DNA of 64,000 nucleotides, taken from contig JAMYHL010000001.1 of NCBI GenBank assembly GCA_025531455.1, forward strand, positions 496,001 to 560,000, in the 5' to 3' direction. Below, piece after piece: positions 45,213 through 56,627 of the stretch. The notes beneath the pieces are model-generated. The model saw nothing but the letters and a program-made list of their open reading frames with translations. It was not told the DNA's origin and made no database searches. How positions within the stretch are numbered: position 1 is the first letter of the stretch; each line of letters starts with the position of its first letter. This stretch comes from Apiotrichum sp. Y4204 (Eukaryota > Basidiomycota > Tremellomycetes > Trichosporonales > Trichosporonaceae). Both the position numbers and the translations under genes were made by a program.

Positions 45213-46978
45213 TTAGTTCGCAGCGGCACGCTTCGAGCGCGAGCGGATGGCGCGGCCCCACTTCTTGAATGCCCAGGGGATCATGGCCATTACGATAGCG
45301 AGACCACCGAGGAGGGAGGCGGCGCCGCCGTTCCCGAGCCGGCGGTACATCTGCGGGATGAAGAGGGGCATGACGGCACCGAGAGACGAACGAACCACGG
45401 TCTTGGCGGCGAGTGCGGAGGCGACAAAGGCCGGGAAAGCCTCAATCAGGTAGGCGTTGGCGGAGAAGTAGACGAGAACCATTCCGAAACCGAAAGGAAT
45501 TCCGGAGAACGCGGGGCCGACCCACGAACCGCCACCGGGAGTGACGTACGGAGGGGCGGTCCAGCCGAAGATGAACAGCGAGATGGGGACCCACGGGCCG
45601 CCGATGAGCATACCCGGAAGACGGTCCTCGGGGGTGACGTTCGGGCCCTTGGCGCGGTACTTCTTCTCGAGGAAGGGGGTGACGAAGAGTGCGAGGCCGA
45701 CGCCGATGAAGACACCGCAGAAGGTGAGACCCGTCTTGGCGTCGTCCCAGCCGTAGCCCTCAACGAAGACGACGGGATAGGCGAAGAAGTAGGCGTAGAG
45801 AAGACCGTAGACGAGGGCGACGTACATCGACATGAGGAGAAGAATGGGCTCCTCGAGGAGCATCTGGAAGGGGCGGACGAGGGTCTCGATGACAATCTCC
45901 TTCAACGGGCGGCGGAGGACCTCCTGCTCGGTCACGAAGCGGTCGTCCTCAAGGTCCTTGCGCATCCGGCGGGCACGCTTCTTAAGGAGAACGGGGGCAA
46001 AGGTCTCGGGGAGGGTAAAGCAGAAGACCCAGACGACAAAGGCCGAGATCATGTTGACCCAGTAGAGCCACTGCCAGCCGGCGTACTTGCCGATGAAACC
46101 ACCGATGAGGGGACCAATGACGGGACCGGCGTAGGGGGCGGCAGCGAACAGGGCAATGGCGAAACCACGCTCTTCAGGGCCCCAGATGTCGGCGATGGTA
46201 CCACCAGCAAGGGTGAGGGGTCCAGAGCCGAAGAAACCACAGATGAAACGCGATGCGAGGAGACAGCCGATGTTGGGCGCAAGCGCGCAAGGGATGTTGA
46301 AGATGATGTAAATGAAGAAGGGGAAGATCCAGAGCGGGCGACGGCCGAAGAGCTCAGACAGCGGGGACCAGAAGAGCGGACCCGTTCCGAAGCCGAGTAC
46401 GGGTAGTGTCACGGTCAATGCAATGACTGTTGCAGAAACGCCAAACTCTTCCATCTGGTCGGGGAAGTCGCCAGTGACAATGGCAGACGAGAGCGCGACT
46501 TGCATTACGGCAATGGCGACGACACCGGTATAATCTGCGGCATGTTAGCATTTGTGGCGGCGTTGTGGGACAAGCCATGACGAGAGTACTCACACCAGCG
46601 ACGTGCCACACCCCAGTTTTGTGGGTTTTCGGGATCCTTGGTGACCCAGGTGACAATCTTCTTATCCTCAAAGGTCTTCTGGCGATCCAAGCGGGACGAG
46701 CCAGAAATGTGGGTCGCGGCGCGGGAGAGTGCGTGCTCGAGACCGAACTCGGGGTCGTCGGCGCGGATGAAACCCTCACGGGTCTCGGCGCGGTAGACGT
46801 TGATCGGCGCATCGGCGACCTCTTGTGTGAGGAAGGGGAACGAGAGGTCTGGCGGGTGGCGGTGCGCCTCGTTTGTGATGGTTTGGCTGAGCGGCTTGCC
46901 CTGCGGGAGGACCGAACCGTCGCCGTGTGTGTCGTCGGACAATGACCGGCGTTGTTTTTCGTTGATCGGGGACACCAT
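45213..46978 (-). CDS. MFS drug/polyamine:H+ antiporter (DHA1 family)
   Basis: Two minus-strand exons (46978-46594, 46534-45213) joined across a 59-nt intron give 568 residues. A hydrophilic N-terminus of about 130 residues ends in the family motif DPENPQNWGVARRWYY. Twelve hydrophobic helices follow. Motifs seen are GPLFWSPLSELFGRRPLWI (the loop 2-3 signature), RFICGFFGSGPLTLAGG, PYAGPVIGPLIGGFIG (motif C of proton antiporters) and FCFTLPETFAPVLL. This is the Tpo1/Flu1/Mdr-type group that exports polyamines or azole drugs from the plasma membrane. The real substrate cannot be read from sequence. An upstream in-frame extension exists, but the ATG at 46978 fits the family and the TATA box 66 bases before it. 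Confidence 0.93.
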
Positions 46979-48424
46979 GGTGAGGTGGGAATTCAAGAAA
47001 GGTAAAGGTTGACATCCCCACCACTCATCCCCCCCTCGACACCTATATACTCTGCAGCATCTGGTCGTCGGCCGGGTTGTCCAGCTGCTCGAGCAAACAA
47101 AACTCACAAAAACTCTATCCTCGTGCTCCAACGCGCGGCCGAGTGGTGTGGAGCGGTGGCAGTTGACTCCGAATCCGCCGCCAGTACTCGACAGAGTTTT
47201 GCAGGTGGAGCACATTTCCAGGGCAGCATGTGTCCAGGCGGTCAAACCCCACCCCGAACCTCCGCCCTGAAACTTTGACGTCATGCAAGCATATCCATAT
47301 CGAGCAACCGCTGCCAGTGCGTTCGATACATGGCGAGGCCCGCGCCCAAAGGGTAGTACCAGAGAAATCCAGCACCAGCCACGCCACCGCCCATCACATG
47401 TCGCAAACGGGTGGCACAGGTACGTAAAGATGATGGTTCCCGTCAACACGACAGCAAAAACTCAAGCCAGCAAGCCAGTCACCAAAACCTAGTCCTTTCT
47501 GTCCACTCCTCTGGGTATGGACGCTGGTGCCCCAAGCTACGAGATCCATGACAGAACGCTGTCATGATAGTGGGGTGCCGAGCCACTGAGACGGTCGGTG
47601 CCCATGACTGCTAGATTGGGTGGGACAAGAGTGGTACTCTTGTGCCACCAATTCAGTGTCCGTCAGTATGACATGGTGAGTGCGGAGAATCGGATGCGTT
47701 TTCTTGTTAGTGCGGGTCCGATGCCTGCCCTGTCGACTGCAGTAAGACACAGGACGCAGCGGTCGCCCAGCGCGGCAGACGGTCGCCGGCCGTAACAAGA
47801 TTGGCCCAAGTCAACCGAGCAGAGATAAGACGAAAAAGCGGAATTAATCTCACTTCCAAATTGCCGTCATGCCGTGCTCTGGTGCCTATTGCACCATCGG
47901 CCAATTACCGTTCGCGTGCCGCTGCTGTGGACATGAAGGTAGCCAACTACTGCGGCCGTCAGTCCGCGGATGGTCGGGTGCCTGGAATCTGACTTGTCAG
48001 TATGGTCCAGTGATGTCTAGCACATGGTGTGGCGTGTGGCGGGTGCGCTCGGAGATGGAAATCCTGCGATACCTGGAGTACCCAGGATGCCACAATGTGA
48101 GCTTTCTAATTCCGCATTCCCGCCCTCCACCAAGGAAGTGGTCTATTTTGGCGTTATCAGCCTCCGCCGCCGTCTAATCGCTGAATTTCACTGGACATGA
48201 CAACGGAGAGCACGGAAACGCTTGTTGACATTTACCAGTCGAGTCGTACTGTATACCGCAGATCGCGACATCTCAGCTAGCTCAGCTTCTCAGCCGCGGT
48301 CAGCCGCCTCCCGAAACGCGACGATCACACGCATCGCGCCGCGACAGGCACACGTTTTGATCTGCCCCATCGCGAACTATCCGCTGCCTCGCCCGGTCGC
48401 TTTTCTCAGTCGACTCGCGGCACG
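46979..48424. other. Divergent intergenic region, exporter/TRM9
   Basis: About 1.4 kb between two divergent starts. No gene is supported. The right end (48300-48424) is the C-rich leader of TRM9. Confidence 0.5.
47044..47049 (-). promoter_or_regulatory. TATA box of the MFS exporter gene
   Basis: TATATA 66 bases upstream of the start codon at 46978 on the minus strand. Confidence 0.5.
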
Positions 48425-49505
48425 ATGAACAAACCGCTCCCCGTGCCTGCGACCGCGACTGACAACCCGGCGGACGACGAGGAAACCGCCGTTCATGAGG
48501 TGTATGAGGCGATCGCGCCCCATTTTGCCCGGACGCGCTTCAAGGTGAGTCCCATGGAACGCAGAGCGAAGAGCATGCTCCGACCTCCGAGCCTCCGAGT
48601 CTTCAAGCCTATTGCTCTCGGCGGTTGGACTGAGTCACTCCGCACCCGATTGGTCTTCGATATCGGAGACCTTAGATCAAGTCTTCGTGCCATATGTGCT
48701 GGCCACTATATCTGCCCTCGTTTGATCAAAGTACTCACGCTAGCCCTGGCCGCTAATTGAGCGGTTCCTCTCCACGCTCCCTCCGGGCGCTATCGGCCTC
48801 GACGCCGGCGCCGGCAATGGCAAATATCTGCCCTCGGTGGCCGCCGCCGGCGCGTGGGCAGTAGCAATGGACCGGTCAAAGGGGCTGCTGGATATTGCGC
48901 AGCGGCAGCTCGACAGCGGGGCAGAGTGTGTGCGCGGCGACCTGTGCCAGGTCCCGTGGCGAGCCGGCGTATTTGTGAGTTCTGAGTATTTCGAGATTAT
49001 TGGGGCTAATTTCCAGGACTTTGCCATCTCGGTCGCGGCGCTACACCACCTCTCGACAGCGGAACGGCGCGCGGACGGCGTGCGCGCCCTCTTGCGCCCG
49101 CTGCGCCTACCGCTGAGGGGGGAGCCGCCGGCCCGCTTCTTCATCTACGTGTGGGCGTACGAGCAGGGGCCGAACAGCCGACGAAAGATGGGCAGTCTGG
49201 CGGATGCGGGCACGGACGCACGGGTGCAGGACGTGCTCGTACCGTGGGTCTTGACCGACAAGGGGAAGAAGGATAAGGGCGAGAAGGATGAGTCTGAGGG
49301 GGGGTCGGACACGCCCAAGGTGTTTAATCGCTACTACCACCTGTTTGTCGAGGGAGAACTCGAGGATCTGGTGGAGAGCGCAGCACGCGAGGAGGGATTC
49401 ACGATCGTCAAGGAGGGTGAGTCTGCGAGCAAGTGGCTACGGACCGTCGCGACGGGGTGGGAGGCGGACAACTGGTGGATCGAGGGCGAGCTTGGGTCAG
49501 GCTAG
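48425..49505 (+). CDS. TRM9: tRNA (carboxymethyluridine34-5-O)-methyltransferase Trm9
   Basis: Three exons (48425-48544, 48744-48974, 49017-49505) give 279 residues. Trm9, with Trm112, methylates the Elongator product cm5U to mcm5U at the wobble base of tRNAs such as tRNA-Arg(UCU) and tRNA-Glu. The N-terminus (HEVYEAIAPHFARTRFKPWP) is diagnostic. The SAM-binding motif I is GLDAGAGNGKYL at about 58-69. Further motifs are MDRSKGLLDIA, GDLCQVPW, FDFAISVAALHHLSTAERR and the C-terminal NRYYHLFVEGELEDLVE. An acidic/Lys-rich insert (GKKDKGEKDESEGG) near 200 replaces a loop. The first intron (199 nt) falls right after FK, before PWP. The second is 42 nt and restores FDFAIS. Confidence 0.95.
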
Positions 49506-49824
49506 TACTAGAGTTGCATGTCGTGTTACATTTGTATGCATATATATCAGCGACATTGTTCAAAACTTGTCTGGAGGGAGGGGCTTGAAGTGTGGCAGAG
49601 CCCGATGTCGGAGTGTATAGAGTTGTTGTCAGGATATCAGGATACGCGTCATCGGCTGCCCGGCCGCGGTCACCCATGGCTTCGTGACCTCCAGACTCCA
49701 AATGCCCCATTACATGCCATTGGTATACATGCCATCAATGCAATATGCTACGATGCTAAAACCTCAAACCAATGCAAGACTATGAATGTTGCTCCTCTCT
49801 CGGCCAAATGATCCCTGGCCCTCC
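49506..49824. other. Convergent 3' region
   Basis: About 320 bases between the 3' ends of TRM9 and the mitochondrial-protein gene. Nothing is recognised. Confidence 0.45.
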
Positions 49825-51306
49825 TCAAAGTTCGCTCCCTCGCGATGCCTTGCTGTCGACAGCTGCCCGTGTCCCGTCCGCCTTCCTTCGTTTGCCCCGC
49901 TCCTGACCCTCAGCTAGCCCCTCTAGATGCTCAGCCGCCAGCTTCGCCCTCATCTTCTCGCCCCACTGTTCCACAGCCTGCGGTCCGTCACGGTCTCCGA
50001 TGCGTCTCATCGCTCGAATCATCGTCTTGACGAACGGCCGAACGTGCTGGTCGTAATTAGTGCTTCCGTCAAACGGCATGCGGGGATCCGACCCCGATGG
50101 CGGTGTGAGGATGCCCGGCTGGTTTCCCTGCTCGAGCGAGTGTGCGATGAGGGCGAATATATCCTGCAAGTCGCGCTTGCGCTCGTGAATGCTTAGCCGC
50201 AGCCAGTCGTCGCGGTGGTTCAGCGACATCATCCACGCCTTGATCACAATATTGGCCGTAACGCGATCCGGGACAAAGTTGTTGTGCTTGCGGAGATGGT
50301 CGATATACCGCAGTACGTCCTGGACGCGATGGAAACGCGGGGTGGACGACGGTGGCCCAAGTTCGCGAGCGATGGGCGACGAATATGGGGCGGGATGTTG
50401 TTTCGTGAGATATGTCGAGATGCGGTGGTTGTAGAAATGCGTTCGGCGCGCCGAAGGTGTTCCAGCATACTCGCTGGGATCATGAGTCGCTGGAGGCGGT
50501 CGCCAGTACGTCGGTGGCCGCCGCTCCTTATCTGCCCGCGGCTCAGACCAGAGACGACAGGGGGCCTCCAGACCTGGGTCGGCCTCGCTCCTCCGCAGCT
50601 CGATGGTACGTTCCAAGCGCAGTGCGAGCTTGCCTGCGCCATTCTTCCGTAACCGCTTCACGACATACTTGATGAGCTCGACGTTGATGAGGTACTCGGG
50701 ATTCGCCAGAATGTGGAACACCGCCATACGGTACAGCTTGGCATCGAGCAGCTTGCGCACCGCCGGCGGTACATCAAACTTGGGCGGTCCAGGAACAGTG
50801 TCAAACACGTCCTTTATCTCTCGTGGTTGCACTGGTCCGGTTTGAGCTCTAAGGTAAGACTTGCGCAGGGGTTGTCGACGTTCTGGGTCGCGTTAGTCTG
50901 GCGAATGACACGGCCACAAACCATGTACTGGGCTCTGCCGATCGCCCTTGAGTTCGACAAGTTTGGAAGGATGTAATGCTGGGCTTGGCTCCGGAGCCGT
51001 TGATGTCGAAGCTACCTCCTCTCGCGATCGCGGCGGCGCATGTGACCGTGACGCTAACAGTATCGGCGGGGCATGTGGGCGGGGACACTCGTGTTGCGGC
51101 AGCCGCCATGGTCGTCTATACGACTCCTCTGGGTCCTGAGCAAGTGCAGCCTCGACGGCGCGTGACCGCCCAGTCGAAGTGAAGAGTGCGCGTGCAATAC
51201 TCCCCACTGCAGGCGCTGTTGCCGCCGTCGATGCCGTCGAGGTCGCCAGAGTCGTGCTCCTCAGATACGGGAGCACGATTGAGCGCAGCACGAGAGGCAC
51301 GAGCAT
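49825..51306 (-). CDS. Predicted mitochondrial helical (PPR-like) protein, function unknown
   Basis: Two minus-strand exons (51306-50922, 50882-49825) joined by removing a 39-nt intron that contains the only in-frame stop; 480 residues. The intron has a GTTTGT donor and a CTAAC branch site. The start at 51306 gives MLVPLVLRSIVLPYLRSTT, basic and free of acids for 60 residues, a good mitochondrial presequence. The body is helical. A segment VQDVLRYIDHLRKHNNFVPDRVTANIVIKAWM resembles a pentatricopeptide-type repeat in the placing of V..Y...L......PD..T.N.+I. Other segments are less clear. The C-terminus is Lys/Arg/Ala-rich. A role in mitochondrial RNA handling is a guess. An earlier in-frame start exists up to 51513. 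Confidence 0.65.
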
Positions 51307-51933
51307 CACACCCCGGCCAATGCGATGGCCTGCGGGCGTCGGCGCGTCGGCGGAGGTGTTTGCGAGCGGGGGATCAAGGCCGGTGCCGACAGAGATCCGG
51401 ATAGTCGCGCGCGCTTGTTGTGAGGTATTGTTGGCGTTGTTGGTTTGGCTGGCTGGCTGAAGTTGACAGACACCCAGAGCAGACCAAAACACTTTCAGAT
51501 CGACTTTTGACATTCTTCGCGGGCTATCCCACCTCTATGCACTATGCACTATGCACTCAATCGAATTGGCTGACAGGTGGCTCACTACTGTGCACCTGTG
51601 GAGGTGGAGACAAGGGTGCCACAAAACGTGGTTTCCAGATGACATTCCGGAAATTCATATAATCCCGTCCTCCCAAAGTCGTCTGCCCTTTCCTTTTTTT
51701 TTTCCAAGAGTCTCGCACCAGAGAATCCATTCGCGTCGCGGGGGGGTGCGAGGTTGCTGCTGGCACTGGCTGCTGCAGTGGGGGGTCGCGATCAAAATCG
51801 TTTGCTCACCGTCGTTTCCTCTTTCCTCACCACCAGTCTTTAAACAGCCTTCTGATCTCAACAGCAGAGATCACTTGGGAGACATCCTACAACTCCTCCT
51901 CAACCCCCTTACCACCAACAAAACTTAGTCAAG
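51307..51933. other. Divergent promoter region (mitochondrial protein / RPP0)
   Basis: 627 bases between divergent starts. It includes a T9-type run near 51697, a G7 run at 51741 and a C/A-rich leader before RPP0. A triple TATGCACTA repeat lies at 51535-51558. Confidence 0.5.
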
Positions 51934-53112
51934 ATGGGCGGCTCTCGCGCTGACAAGGAGCTTTACTTCACCAAGCTCCGCAACCTCATTGAGGAGTACC
52001 GTGAGTTACAAGTGCACCGCCAGGCCAATGTCTTTGTCGCATCGCTAACCGCGCAGCCTCGGTGTTCATTGTCAACATTGACAATGTCTCGTCGCAGCAG
52101 TGCCACATGGTCCGTCAGACCCTCCGCGGCAAGGGTGTTATCCTCATGGGTAAGAACACCATGGTCCGCCGTGCCCTCCGCAACCTTGCCACCGAGTTCC
52201 CCCAGTTCGAGAAGGTCCTCCCCTTCGTTCGTGGCAACATTGGTTTCGTCTTCACCGACGGTGACCTCAAGGACATCCGTGAGATTATCGTCTCGAACAA
52301 GGTTGCCGCCCCCGCTCGTGCCGGTGCCGTCGCCCCTGCCGACGTCTCGGTTCCCGCCGGTAACACTGGTATGGAGCCCGGAAAGACCTCGTTCTTCCAG
52401 GCCCTCGGTATCCCCACCAAGATTGCCCGTGGTACCATTGAGATCGTCAACGACGTCAAGGTCGTCGCCGCCGGCACCAAGGTCGGATCTTCGGAGGCCA
52501 CCCTTCTTAACATGCTCAACATCTCGCCGTTCACTTACGGTATGACTGTTGTTCAGGTGTACGACAACGGTGCCGTCTTCCCTCCCTCGATCCTCGACAT
52601 CGAGGAGCAGACCCTCATCGACCAGTTCTCGTCGGGTGTCAAGACCATCGCGGCTCTCTCGCTTGCCCTCGGCATCCCCACCATTGCCTCGATCACCCAC
52701 TCGCTTGTCAACTCGTACAAGAACCTCCTCGCCATCTCGGTCGCCACCGACTACGACTTCGAGGAGTCGGCCAAGGTGAGTTTTCCCCTACTATCCCCAG
52801 GCTTGTGTTACCATGATGTTGTAATTTTTCCACTAGAGATTACTTAGGCAAAGCGCCCGGCTTCACCGCAGGCGGCTGAGGCAGACCATTATTCACACTC
52901 TGATACACACACAAACCAATTCTCTTCTACTCTAGTGAGAATGAGCTGACACGCAACAGATCAAGGAGTACCTTGCCAACCCCGAGGCCTTCGCCGCCGC
53001 CGCCCCCGCTGCCGCTGCCACTTCGGACGCTCCCGCCGCCGCCGCCGCCGAGAAGGAGGAGGAGAAGGAGGAGTCCGAGGACGAGGACATGGGCTTCGGT
53101 CTCTTCGACTAA
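51934..53112 (+). CDS. RPP0: 60S ribosomal stalk protein P0 (uL10)
   Basis: Three exons (51934-52000, 52057-52775, 52960-53112) give 312 residues, the usual length. P0 anchors the P1/P2 stalk on the large subunit and recruits elongation factors. The N-terminal L10 domain begins [25 protein letters not shown] and includes the 28S-binding segment [23 protein letters not shown]. The middle domain carries [25 protein letters not shown]. The C-terminus is an Ala-rich hinge, a Glu/Lys run, and the factor-binding tail [11 protein letters not shown] shared by all P proteins. The second intron (184 nt) separates the globular part from the acidic stalk end. It may hold a small RNA (see ncRNA entry). 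Confidence 0.98.
52805..52909 (+). ncRNA. Possible box C/D snoRNA inside the second RPP0 intron
   Basis: Within the 184-nt intron, ATGATGT (52813-52819) is one base from the C-box consensus RTGATGA. CTGA at 52876-52879 could be D', and CTGA at 52900-52903 D. GTGT before the C box can pair with ACAC after the D box as a short terminal stem. No C' box is clear and I cannot assign an rRNA target, so this is weak. Confidence 0.22.
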
Positions 53113-53750
53113 GCGCATACTTGACTGTATGCTCCTCCGCGTGTTGTATCTCCGTACTCCATGCACCCTTATCTTGTATTGAATGTGTCGAGGATGATTG
53201 CCGCCATGCTTCGAGCACCGGTGGAAGTGACGCTGTGTGCGATTGTTCGGCACTGCACTCGGGGAATAGTGATGTTCGCGAACCTGCGTAGAGACAGGGT
53301 TCGTGCGGAGACGCGACTAGCCATTGTGTTGCTTCGTTTCGCGCCTCAGGAAAGAATACTGTGCGACTGGTTGATTCAGAGGTAAAAAAGGCTGAAAGCA
53401 GAGTGTAGATCACTGACATGATCAGCTCCTAGCTCAATCAATTCAGTGGATGTGAGTTTTTTGATCTATTTTGCATTAACCCAGTCGATGCTATGGTTTT
53501 TAATGGTGAGCATCTGTGAGAGCTTGTGAGGTCGGATCCATGCATAATGTTACAGTGGAAAGTACAAGTGATCACTCTAGGTGAGATCATGCCAGTGCGA
53601 GATCGTGATGATGCTGTCGTGATTGTATGCTACAGGGGGGGAGGTCGAAGTCGATATGGGATAAAGGAGCTCTAGGGCTCTCACGAGCGAGATGCAGTTG
53701 ATCGTGAACGGAATAAGCGATTAGGCGCCATGATTATGCGGTCAAGCGAC
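53113..53750. other. Convergent intergenic region
   Basis: Between the 3' ends of RPP0 and the four-span membrane protein gene. No feature is seen. Confidence 0.5.
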
Positions 53751-54464
53751 CTAGAGGCGGGGAGCATTGGGGACGAGGATGGCGCGGAGGGGTGTCTTCT
53801 CGTCGTAGTTTTCGACAATGGGCGAGGGGACCTCGTCGTCCCCGATCGTGACCATCAGCGGATCGACTGGCGATCCGGCAAGGAATCTGCACTGTGAGCA
53901 TGGGACAAACAGAAGCAAATAGAACAAAAAGCCACTGTCGCACTCTGGCACAAGGGCTTTATCAATCAACTCACGCAAGGATGGCGGCCCACGCGCCGTG
54001 GCCGAGGAGGACGACGCCGCGACCCGTCTTGGACGCGAGCCCTGGGGCGTACGCGTCGTGCGCGAGGAACCACTGGAGGGCGGCAGCGCCAAACGCGACC
54101 GTTGCGGCGATCATGCCCGCGAGCGCGATGCGGGTGAAGAAGACGTCGCGGGCGCGGCTGCGGTCGACGACGAGGGCGATGCACGCGGCGACTTCGAGGA
54201 CGGCGGCGACGGGGACGAGGAACGAGCCCGCCCGCAGAACCGGGTTGTGGAGTCCCGAGAACGAACAGCTGATCCCGATACGACACCCGGTGAACGCTGC
54301 GACCGAGCTGATGTCAGCTGCGTGGCTAGTGGGGGAGCTTACAAGATGGCAGAGGAGGTGAGCGTCGCGGCGACGCCGAGGAAGGTCGGGCCGAGGTACG
54401 TGCCCTTCTCGGCGCGGAGGCGCTCGATCTCGGTCTCGTCGACGGTCTGGAGCTTGATGGCCAT
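53751..54464 (-). CDS. Four-span membrane protein, unknown function
   Basis: Three minus-strand exons (54464-54343, 54307-53975, 53886-53751) give 196 residues. After a charged N-terminus (MAIKLQTVDETEIERLRAEKG) there are four hydrophobic segments: around residues 25-50, 68-90, 98-122 and 132-152. The joined segment between spans 1 and 2, AAFTGCRIGISCSFSGLHNPVLRAGS, contains two cysteines that could pair. The last 45 residues are hydrophilic (GDDEVPSPIVENYDEK). The family is not known to me. The size and layout resemble small fungal proteins of the ER or plasma membrane, but no function should be assumed. Introns are 35 and 88 nt. A TATA box lies 79 bases upstream. Confidence 0.75.
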
Positions 54465-54542
54465 GGTGAGGTGTGTGGGGGGGCGTAGAGGAGGTCTGGA
54501 ATCTGGTGGTTGGGGGTAATGTAAGCTGATCATGGTGCCGTG

Positions 54543-54550
54543 TATATATA
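54543..54550 (-). promoter_or_regulatory. TATA box of the four-span membrane protein gene
   Basis: TATATATA, 79 bases upstream of the start codon at 54464 on the minus strand. Confidence 0.55.
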
Positions 54551-55247
54551 CCCCGTCGCCACAAAGTCAGAACTTGTTGCTGCTGTGCCTGGCCGCGTAG
54601 CCAAGAGAACAGAGGCTGCGAGCTGCGAGTACCCGATACCGGAAGAAGAGTAAGAGGAGACGAAAGCCCTGCCCCTCCGCCTACGGCGGTGCAGATGTTT
54701 GGGATCTGCGCATCTGTCTGCGCATCTGTCCGTGTCGTCACAGCCTTCGTTGGGCCCCCCGAGCCTAACCAAGGGCGCAGGGCAGCAATCAAGGGAGCGA
54801 GGGGAACCAAGCGCAGCGGGATGCATTTGCTGGGTACGGCCCTCTCGAGCCAAGTTACGCCACTCCGCACCCAGTCCCTGGGTCGACCCCCCTGGCGCCT
54901 CTGCAAGCTCTGCAGACTCATGCAGCGCATGCGCACAGCGCACGAGGGGGGCTTGTTAGACTTTGCGTTTGGGAGCTCGGCAGGGCGGTGACCCGCCAGG
55001 GGGGGACGTAACCCCTTACAAGAGATTCCTGAAGTGTCCCTGAATCCAAGAAATTTTGGTGCATAACCCGCTGGCCGCTGGCCGCCGGGCCGCTGGGCTC
55101 GTGTCACGTGTCAGCTTTCCCCCGGGCTTTCATACCCGCTTCTAGCCCGTCTTGGGGTCCCCGAAGAGTACCCGCGACGATGAATGACTGCATCGATGAG
55201 CTCATGAACAGTCTAGAACGGCAAAGCTTACAGCAACGCTGATTCCA

Positions 55248-55289
55248 GTAGTGGCACTCCCGCGTGCAGTAGTGGCACTCCCGCGTGCA
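55248..55289. repeat. 21-base perfect tandem duplication
   Basis: Two exact adjacent copies of a 21-base unit beginning GTAGTGGCACTCCC and ending GCGTGCA (55248-55268 and 55269-55289). Confidence 0.9.
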
Positions 55290-56627
55290 CGATGTCATAC
55301 CAAGCACACCCTTCGTCCCGACCTTTAACCCGCCTCGACACCACTCCCGAGTTTTACTCAGAGATCATTGCTCGGCGATCTCCTGACTCCCCGCCACCTT
55401 CCCCTTCGCCTCCTGACTCCGTACACTGGCGTGGCTTCATTACGTCCTGGAGTCCTGCTGTCCTGGCAAAGCCGGGCGCCGAGGCCTGCACTCGCTTCGG
55501 GCCCCACTCGTCAGCTCCCGTGACCTACAGCCGGCGCAGCGACAGCTGCAGCAAAGACGCAACCGCGCTCGCTCGTACACCACATGTCGCACAATTCATC
55601 CGCTCGCGGCGTCGCGGGGCACTAGGCTTGCGGGTTCCATTCCTTCCAGGGTCGCCCCACCCCACTTGGAGTCAAAACCAGAGTTCGCTGACAATCACTG
55701 GTACCCGCTTGTTTCTCGCTGTTCTCGCTGTTCTCGCTCTCTCATCAACCATCAACACTTGGCCCATTGACGCCACCGGCCCTTTGGCAGGGGTCTGAGG
55801 GCCGCCACTCAGCCTCGGCTGGACATCTGGGACCGCAGCAATGGGAGCGCCGGAGTGCAAGCGGGCATGCTATGGCGCATGGCGTCGGTGGCGCTCGGCG
55901 CAACCTGCATGCATCCCCGCTCCGCTACAGTCGGGCCGAAGCCACCGGCGACGGGCAGACTATCTCCCTGCGACGCCGCGGCGCCGCCGGTATTTGTCCA
56001 CGCGCTGCCTAGGTGCACCCTCGACCCGGGTTTTGATTGAGTACGACAGGTGTGGCAGCGCCACAGACTGCGTCGTGGCCAGAGTGGAGTACCAGACAAC
56101 CCTAGTGGTACGGTCGCTTGTTGCATGTTTTTTCAGAGCATCTCCACATTCCCGCGACCACCCCCCCGATGCAAGTCACAGCGATGCACTCGTATCGCCG
56201 CGCTATGCAGCACTGCAATCTCGAGTTCACATTGAGAGTGCTGAGACGCTTGAACACCGCTTCCCCCTCTCTCGAACCCCTCGAGTCCGAGACAGAGGCA
56301 ATATCATTCTGAGATCTTCCCCACCCGTGTCAGGCACCGCCTTTTACACTTCACTGCATCCCCTAAGTCGCGGATTCACGGTGCATCCGGACGAATGGAT
56401 CTATAGAGCGCCATGCATGCTGTGAGAGTAGAAATCAAACCCTTTACATCAACATGGATGCATGCTGTACCAGTGCATCTCATGTCAGCTCAGCCCCTGG
56501 CTCGATCGGTTCAGTCATGTGTTCATAATCCTAATCCTACAAGATCGTCGAGTCTACGAGATTTCACGGGCTGCCAAGTGTCCGTGGCATGGCGGCCGCT
56601 TTATTTCTACAATCTAGGCAACAACGC

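Larger units (their letters stand above)
54465..56627. other. Gene-free 2.2-kb stretch
   Basis: No gene is supported on either strand despite several open frames, which are Arg/Pro/Ser-rich and not splice-linked. It holds a 21-base tandem duplication (55248-55289) and CTCGCTGTT repeats near 55715-55740. The left end contains the TATA box of the membrane-protein gene. Confidence 0.45.

Noticed and set aside
45192..46406. A 404-codon plus-strand frame rich in Glu, Gly and Asp
   Set aside because: Antisense to the MFS exporter, whose helices and motifs are unmistakable.
46505..47449. A longer N-terminus for the MFS exporter
   Set aside because: The upstream extension is Cys/Arg/Trp-rich with no family similarity. 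A TATA box sits inside it, 66 bases before the chosen ATG.
47869..48177. An AN1-zinc-finger-like start (MPCSGAYC, LPFACRCCGHE)
   Set aside because: The continuation lacks the FC..H...C part of AN1 in any frame or plausible splice, so it is likely chance or a relic.
54971..55798. Open frames in the 54.5-56.6 kb gap, some over 160 codons
   Set aside because: They are Arg/Pro/Ser-rich, have no motifs, and cannot be extended through splice sites.
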